Assembly (NCBI RefSeq): GCF_000485595.1
Contig: NW_014577133.1
Span: forward strand, 728,821-749,938
DNA: 21,118 nt
Origin: Priapulus caudatus
Lineage: Eukaryota > Priapulida > Priapulimorpha > Priapulimorphida > Priapulidae
Reading direction: 5' to 3'
Position 1 is the first letter of the stretch. Each line of letters begins with the position of its first letter. Under the pieces are notes generated by a model, which did no database searches, had not been told where the DNA came from, and saw nothing but the letters and a program-made list of their open reading frames with translations. Shown here piece by piece: positions 18,188 to 21,118 of this stretch. A program made the position numbers and the translations under genes.

Positions 18188-18319
18188 CCGCCGATGTTTT
18201 GATTCCCTCTCACAGGCAGAGGGGACGAGACACCAGAGCCCGAGCAAACACAGAGCTAGCTGCCACCGCACACCACACGAGGTAGTGCAAAACCGTCAGA
18301 TATGCCCAGCACGTGGTTA
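18188..18319 (-). pseudogene. SLC6 TM4 exon, frameshifted right copy
   Basis: Same acceptor (TATTTTTGCAG before 18319) and start as the intact exon at 12067-12199, but 132 nt with several one- and two-base differences. One example is the 3' end, ACATCGGCGG before the donor where the left copy has ACATCGGGCCGG. TM4 cannot be read through. It may reflect assembly error rather than a true mutation. Confidence 0.85.
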
Positions 18320-19018
18320 CTGCAAAAATACACCAAAGAGACAATCAGCACACTGCTCCTCTGTCTCTCTCTTCACTGCTTCCCTCCCTACCTCTCATTT
18401 GCTTTCTTCCATCCCCACTTGCCTCCCTACTGCCTCTCGCGCTATCTATTAAGGTAGCAAATACATCAGCTACTTTGAGCGTAAGTCAGTAAATATGACA
18501 ACGACTGAAGTATCATATCGTTTACCCCCATAGTTTTTGCAGATGGCTTAACAGAGTGCATTGGGCTATAACGATTATAAACACTCACAACGACTAACAG
18601 AACAAATTACCAGGACAAGGAGAAAGATACAAGTGTCCGTTCAGGAGAAATTCCTGCTCACAAAAATCCCATTCTCACAAGCGCAAACTAATTCTGACGC
18701 GTAGTTAGAGATCCCCAGGCACAAACTTAGAGTTCATATCAATTTAACACAAATCATTGCAAAATACAGGGATAAATATTGCAGGCAGTTCACATATCTT
18801 TTTTTTTACATTTTAATCTAACAACCTCTCACGCACGCTCTGTACAATACTGCAATCGAATTATTTTCATCCCTGGCCAAGGTTAATTGAGTGATAAAAA
18901 AACAAAAAAACAATTTAAATAATCAAGTTTTCAACCAAAAAAAGCAAGATAAAGCATTGAATTGGCACCGCAACAAATGTTACCTCTCTCAGCTTACCTA
19001 CAATGTGCGACTGTGAGA
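18320..19018. other. intron between EL2 and TM4 exons, right copy
   Basis: Counterpart of 12200-12895, with the same pyrimidine tract and A-rich segment. Nothing else is seen. Confidence 0.5.
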
Positions 19019-19019
19019 T

Positions 19020-19137
19020 TGCAACAACAACAACAACAGCAACAACAACAACAACAACAAACAACAACAACAAACAACAACAACAAGAACATCATCATCA
19101 TCATCATCATGCATCTCATCACATCATCACATCATCA
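19020..19137. repeat. compound (CAA)n(CAT)n microsatellite, right copy, interrupted
   Basis: The same array as 12899-13018, but broken by extra A residues (ACAAACAAC), an AAGAAC interruption and irregular CAT units (GCATCTCATCACATCATCAC). Confidence 0.92.
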
Positions 19138-19146
19138 ATAAACAAC

Positions 19147-19163
19147 GAGTAGTAGAACTACTC
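19147..19163 (-). promoter_or_regulatory. hairpin overlapping the EL2 exon splice donor, right copy
   Basis: The same perfect 7-bp stem (GAGTAGT/ACTACTC) with TCT loop beginning at intron position 3 as in the left copy. Confidence 0.5.
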
Positions 19164-19165
19164 AC

Positions 19166-19321
19166 TGGAAGTATTCATCGCTAGGCATCTTGGGTTTGAT
19201 GGCGGACATGGACAGGTTCCTGTAGCAGTTCGTGCCACTCATCCTCCCGTCACACACGTTCCGTTCTTCAGCATCGTTCCATTTGAACAACGTGCAGTTC
19301 GCTGCACTGACTTACTGCAAG
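19166..19321 (-). pseudogene. SLC6 EL2 exon, frameshifted right copy
   Basis: Same donor (CA/GTGAGT) and acceptor (ATATTTCAG) as 13047-13203. Indels such as GTAAGTCAG for GTAAGTTCAG, and CTGTAGCAGTTCGTGCCACTC for the left copy's sequence, break the frame. The DEYF end and several sequon codons are still readable. Confidence 0.8.
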
Positions 19322-19384
19322 CTGAAATATTACGACAACGACTTTAACGCCATGCAATGTCACTCGCAGCACAAGGAAGAGACC

Positions 19385-19620
19385 CGGCAGGTGTCAAGAT
19401 TGAAAGAAGGGAAGGAGAACCAGAGAGAGGGGGAGGGAGAAGGGAAGCAATTGTGAAAAGATATGTTGAGGGAGCGATAGTAGAGGGTCGCAGCAAAGAG
19501 AAATTAGAGGGAGGGAGAGAATGGAGAGGGAGAGATAAGAAATAGGAAGGGAGAGAAAGGAGAGGCACGCAGGGAAGATAAATGAGGGAGGGAATAGAGA
19601 TAGGGGAGAGATAGAAGAGG
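19385..19620. repeat. GA-rich purine tract, right copy and unique extension
   Basis: Matches 13265-13450 up to 19579 and continues into unique purine-rich sequence (AATGAGGGAGGGAATAGAG). The duplication's right edge lies inside this tract. Confidence 0.85.
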
Positions 19621-19689
19621 ATTTGTTCATAAGTCGAACATATGTACGTACGTATACAGTATTGTACAGTAGTGAAGTATATGTACGTG

Positions 19690-19830
19690 TGAACATCGAG
19701 TAACCTAGAAGTGTACATATACGTGTACGTGTACATACGTGTATATGTACGTGTATATACGTGTACGTGTACGTGTACGTGTACGTGTACGTGTACGTGT
19801 ACGTGTACATATATACGTGTATTGTAAACA
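19690..19830. repeat. (ACGTGT)n hexanucleotide array
   Basis: Perfect GTGTAC/ACGTGT repeats for about nine units (19750-19805), flanked by ATATACGTGTA variants. Alternating purine-pyrimidine sequence, a candidate for Z-DNA. Frames across it encode Thr-Tyr or Thr-Arg repeats and are not genes. Confidence 0.92.
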
Positions 19831-21118
19831 TATATACGTGAACACAGGAGTTGGAGACAGGGAGCGATTTGTCTTTTTATACACTAATATAGGCGCGTTC
19901 ACACTGGGGAATTAGCGGATGCAAATCTGAGCTAGATAACTACCAACGACTGCACCTAATGGCTTGTGTTACTGAGATCGAACACCGAACTCGAATCCCG
20001 GTCGTACATAGCCAAGTTTGTCAGACTCGTTGGCCCAGACTCCAGCCGTCTAATCATGATTTACCATGCCAGCGTTAGGTCCATGAAAGGGTCATACATT
20101 GAAGAATGTGTAATAACACTAGTCTAGCCAAGTCTCACAGCCAGGTCAGGCTACGCCGAATGTAAATACCTACTAAAAAAATAAAAAGCAACCTTCTACA
20201 AGCTTTATCTCTTCGCAAATCTCGGTATAACAACGCATTGCACCATTGGCCTCTATTTTAAGGGGCAGGTGTCAACTGAAGAGTAGGAAGAGTGAACGAT
20301 ATTATCACCACAAAACCCCTCATTAGCTGTGCGAAAACGCTAATGACGCACGGAGATACGCACGGAGACAGAGATGAGCGCGGAGACGTATAAAAAAAAA
20401 ACTAACCAGAATTAAGCCGTTACTATGTATCCCTTGGATATACATAGCGGCAAACAGGATGTTTTTAGTGTGGCCCATTTAGAAACTGTTGAGCACACCC
20501 ACGCACGCGCGTGTGGGAGGGGGGAGTACATGTGGCACTGCTGCATGTATGGTTGTACTAGGACTCTGCTGTTACTGAATCCTAACTAGTGCCGCAACAG
20601 CAACAGTGCTCATCTGCTGCTCTACTGTACTGGCTTTCGTTTCTGCAAAAGGTTGAAAGCCTGTTCTATCGCTAAACCGGCTACGTCATCATCAAAACTG
20701 TGTAGTAATAAATTAAACAAACTGTCAAACAATTTGGCTCAGCTGTGAGTAATAAATTAAACACATCTGCATTGCAGGTGTGCATGTTTATTAGAAAAGT
20801 GCCAGTTCACCCCCATGCATCAGTAATGGATTGCCCCCGGATTTTTGCCTACATTTCGGATGCCGGTAGCCATGCTAGCATGCAATTCAGGGTGCTATTA
20901 ATATACAGACTGCTTTAGAAAATAATATGATTTAAGGAGTGTAAACCTTGTTCAACAAACTTTTGTCTTTGCAATTGAACTGCAAATGTAGCCTCACATC
21001 CACACAGGTATGGGCTCTAATAATAGCAAAAGCAGTTCAGTCCTTTGTTAACAGAACAGTCAACAAATCCATGTTGATATGCTATTATATGCGATGCTGC
21101 CTTCTCCTGTCTGAGTAA
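19831..21118. other. upstream flank, no gene recognised
   Basis: Unique, moderately AT-rich. I searched the minus strand for TM1-TM3 exons (such as the GN.WRFPY signature) and found none. At 19895-20060 there is a GGCGCGTTCACACTGG start and an ACTCGAATCCCGG stretch that resembles a Pol III B box (8 of 11 bases), so a decayed tRNA-derived SINE is possible but weak. A direct repeat AGTAATAAATTAAACA occurs at 20704 and 20748. Confidence 0.45.

Larger units (their letters stand above)
13458..19579. repeat. tandem duplication, right copy (6122 bp)
   Basis: Starts GCCCTCTCTACGTCACTGCT immediately after the last base of the left copy and ends GCACGCAGGGAAGAT at 19579, after which unique sequence (AAATGAGGGAGG) begins. 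It is about 95 bp longer than the left copy, with a minisatellite block of roughly 160 bp added at about 13818-13978. The TM5/EL3 exon is intact here; TM4 and EL2 exons are frameshifted. Confidence 0.95.

Noticed and set aside
7431-19579. Two separate tandem transporter genes
   Set aside because: Only three exons are repeated and each copy lacks TM6 onward; the homology covers introns equally and ends in repeats, not at gene borders. It is better explained as partial duplication or false assembly.
19895-20110. tRNA gene or tRNA-derived SINE
   Set aside because: Only a partial B-box match (8 of 11) and a poor A box; no cloverleaf and no sharp borders. Kept as a remark only.
20704-20763. Short direct repeat AGTAATAAATTAAACA
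   Set aside because: Only 16 bp and A/T-rich; no element structure around it, so it could be chance.

Overview
The window looks like nuclear DNA of a metazoan, most likely an invertebrate. It has short exons bounded by GT-AG introns, abundant micro- and minisatellites, a non-LTR retrotransposon remnant and a small pogo-like MITE. There are no bacterial-style operons, rRNA or tRNA genes. The species cannot be named from the sequence alone.

The only gene I can support is on the minus strand: an internal portion of an SLC6 (sodium- and chloride-dependent) transporter. What I can read runs from extracellular loop 2 (EL2) to the start of transmembrane helix 8 (TM8), and it most resembles glycine transporters in TM5-TM6. 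In transcript order the exons are EL2 (13203-13047), TM4 (12199-12067), TM5/EL3 (best copy 14362-14228, damaged copy 8198-8058), TM6 (4942-4839), TM7/EL4a (4556-4432), then two alternative EL4b/TM8 exons (3645-3533 and 1671-1559). Splice phases match across the supported junctions. The 5' exons (N-terminus to TM3) and the 3' exons (after TM8a) are not in the window.

The most interesting biology is the last pair of exons. Both are exactly 113 nt, both need a phase-1 acceptor and end in phase 0, and both are intact. They differ at 9 of 37 residues while 14 of the 28 conserved codons carry silent changes. Including both would break the frame, so they look like mutually exclusive alternative exons changing EL4 and TM8 of the transporter.

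The second major feature is a head-to-tail direct duplication of about 6.1 kb (7431-13457 and 13458-19579) carrying the EL2, TM4 and TM5/EL3 exons plus all intron content. The copies abut exactly and differ mostly by scattered 1-2 base indels and one minisatellite length change. Each copy breaks different exons, while all exons outside the duplication are clean. This fits two haplotypes placed in tandem by a noisy long-read assembly, or locally failed polishing, better than an old functional duplication. A real recent duplication is not excluded.

Layout on the plus strand: 1-1540 satellites and minisatellites; 1559-4942 the clean 3' exons with AT-rich introns, a MITE and hairpins; 4943-7464 an intron with a GA tract and a 36-bp minisatellite; 7431-19579 the tandem duplication; 19580-21118 a purine tract, an ACGTGT array and upstream sequence with no exon I recognise.
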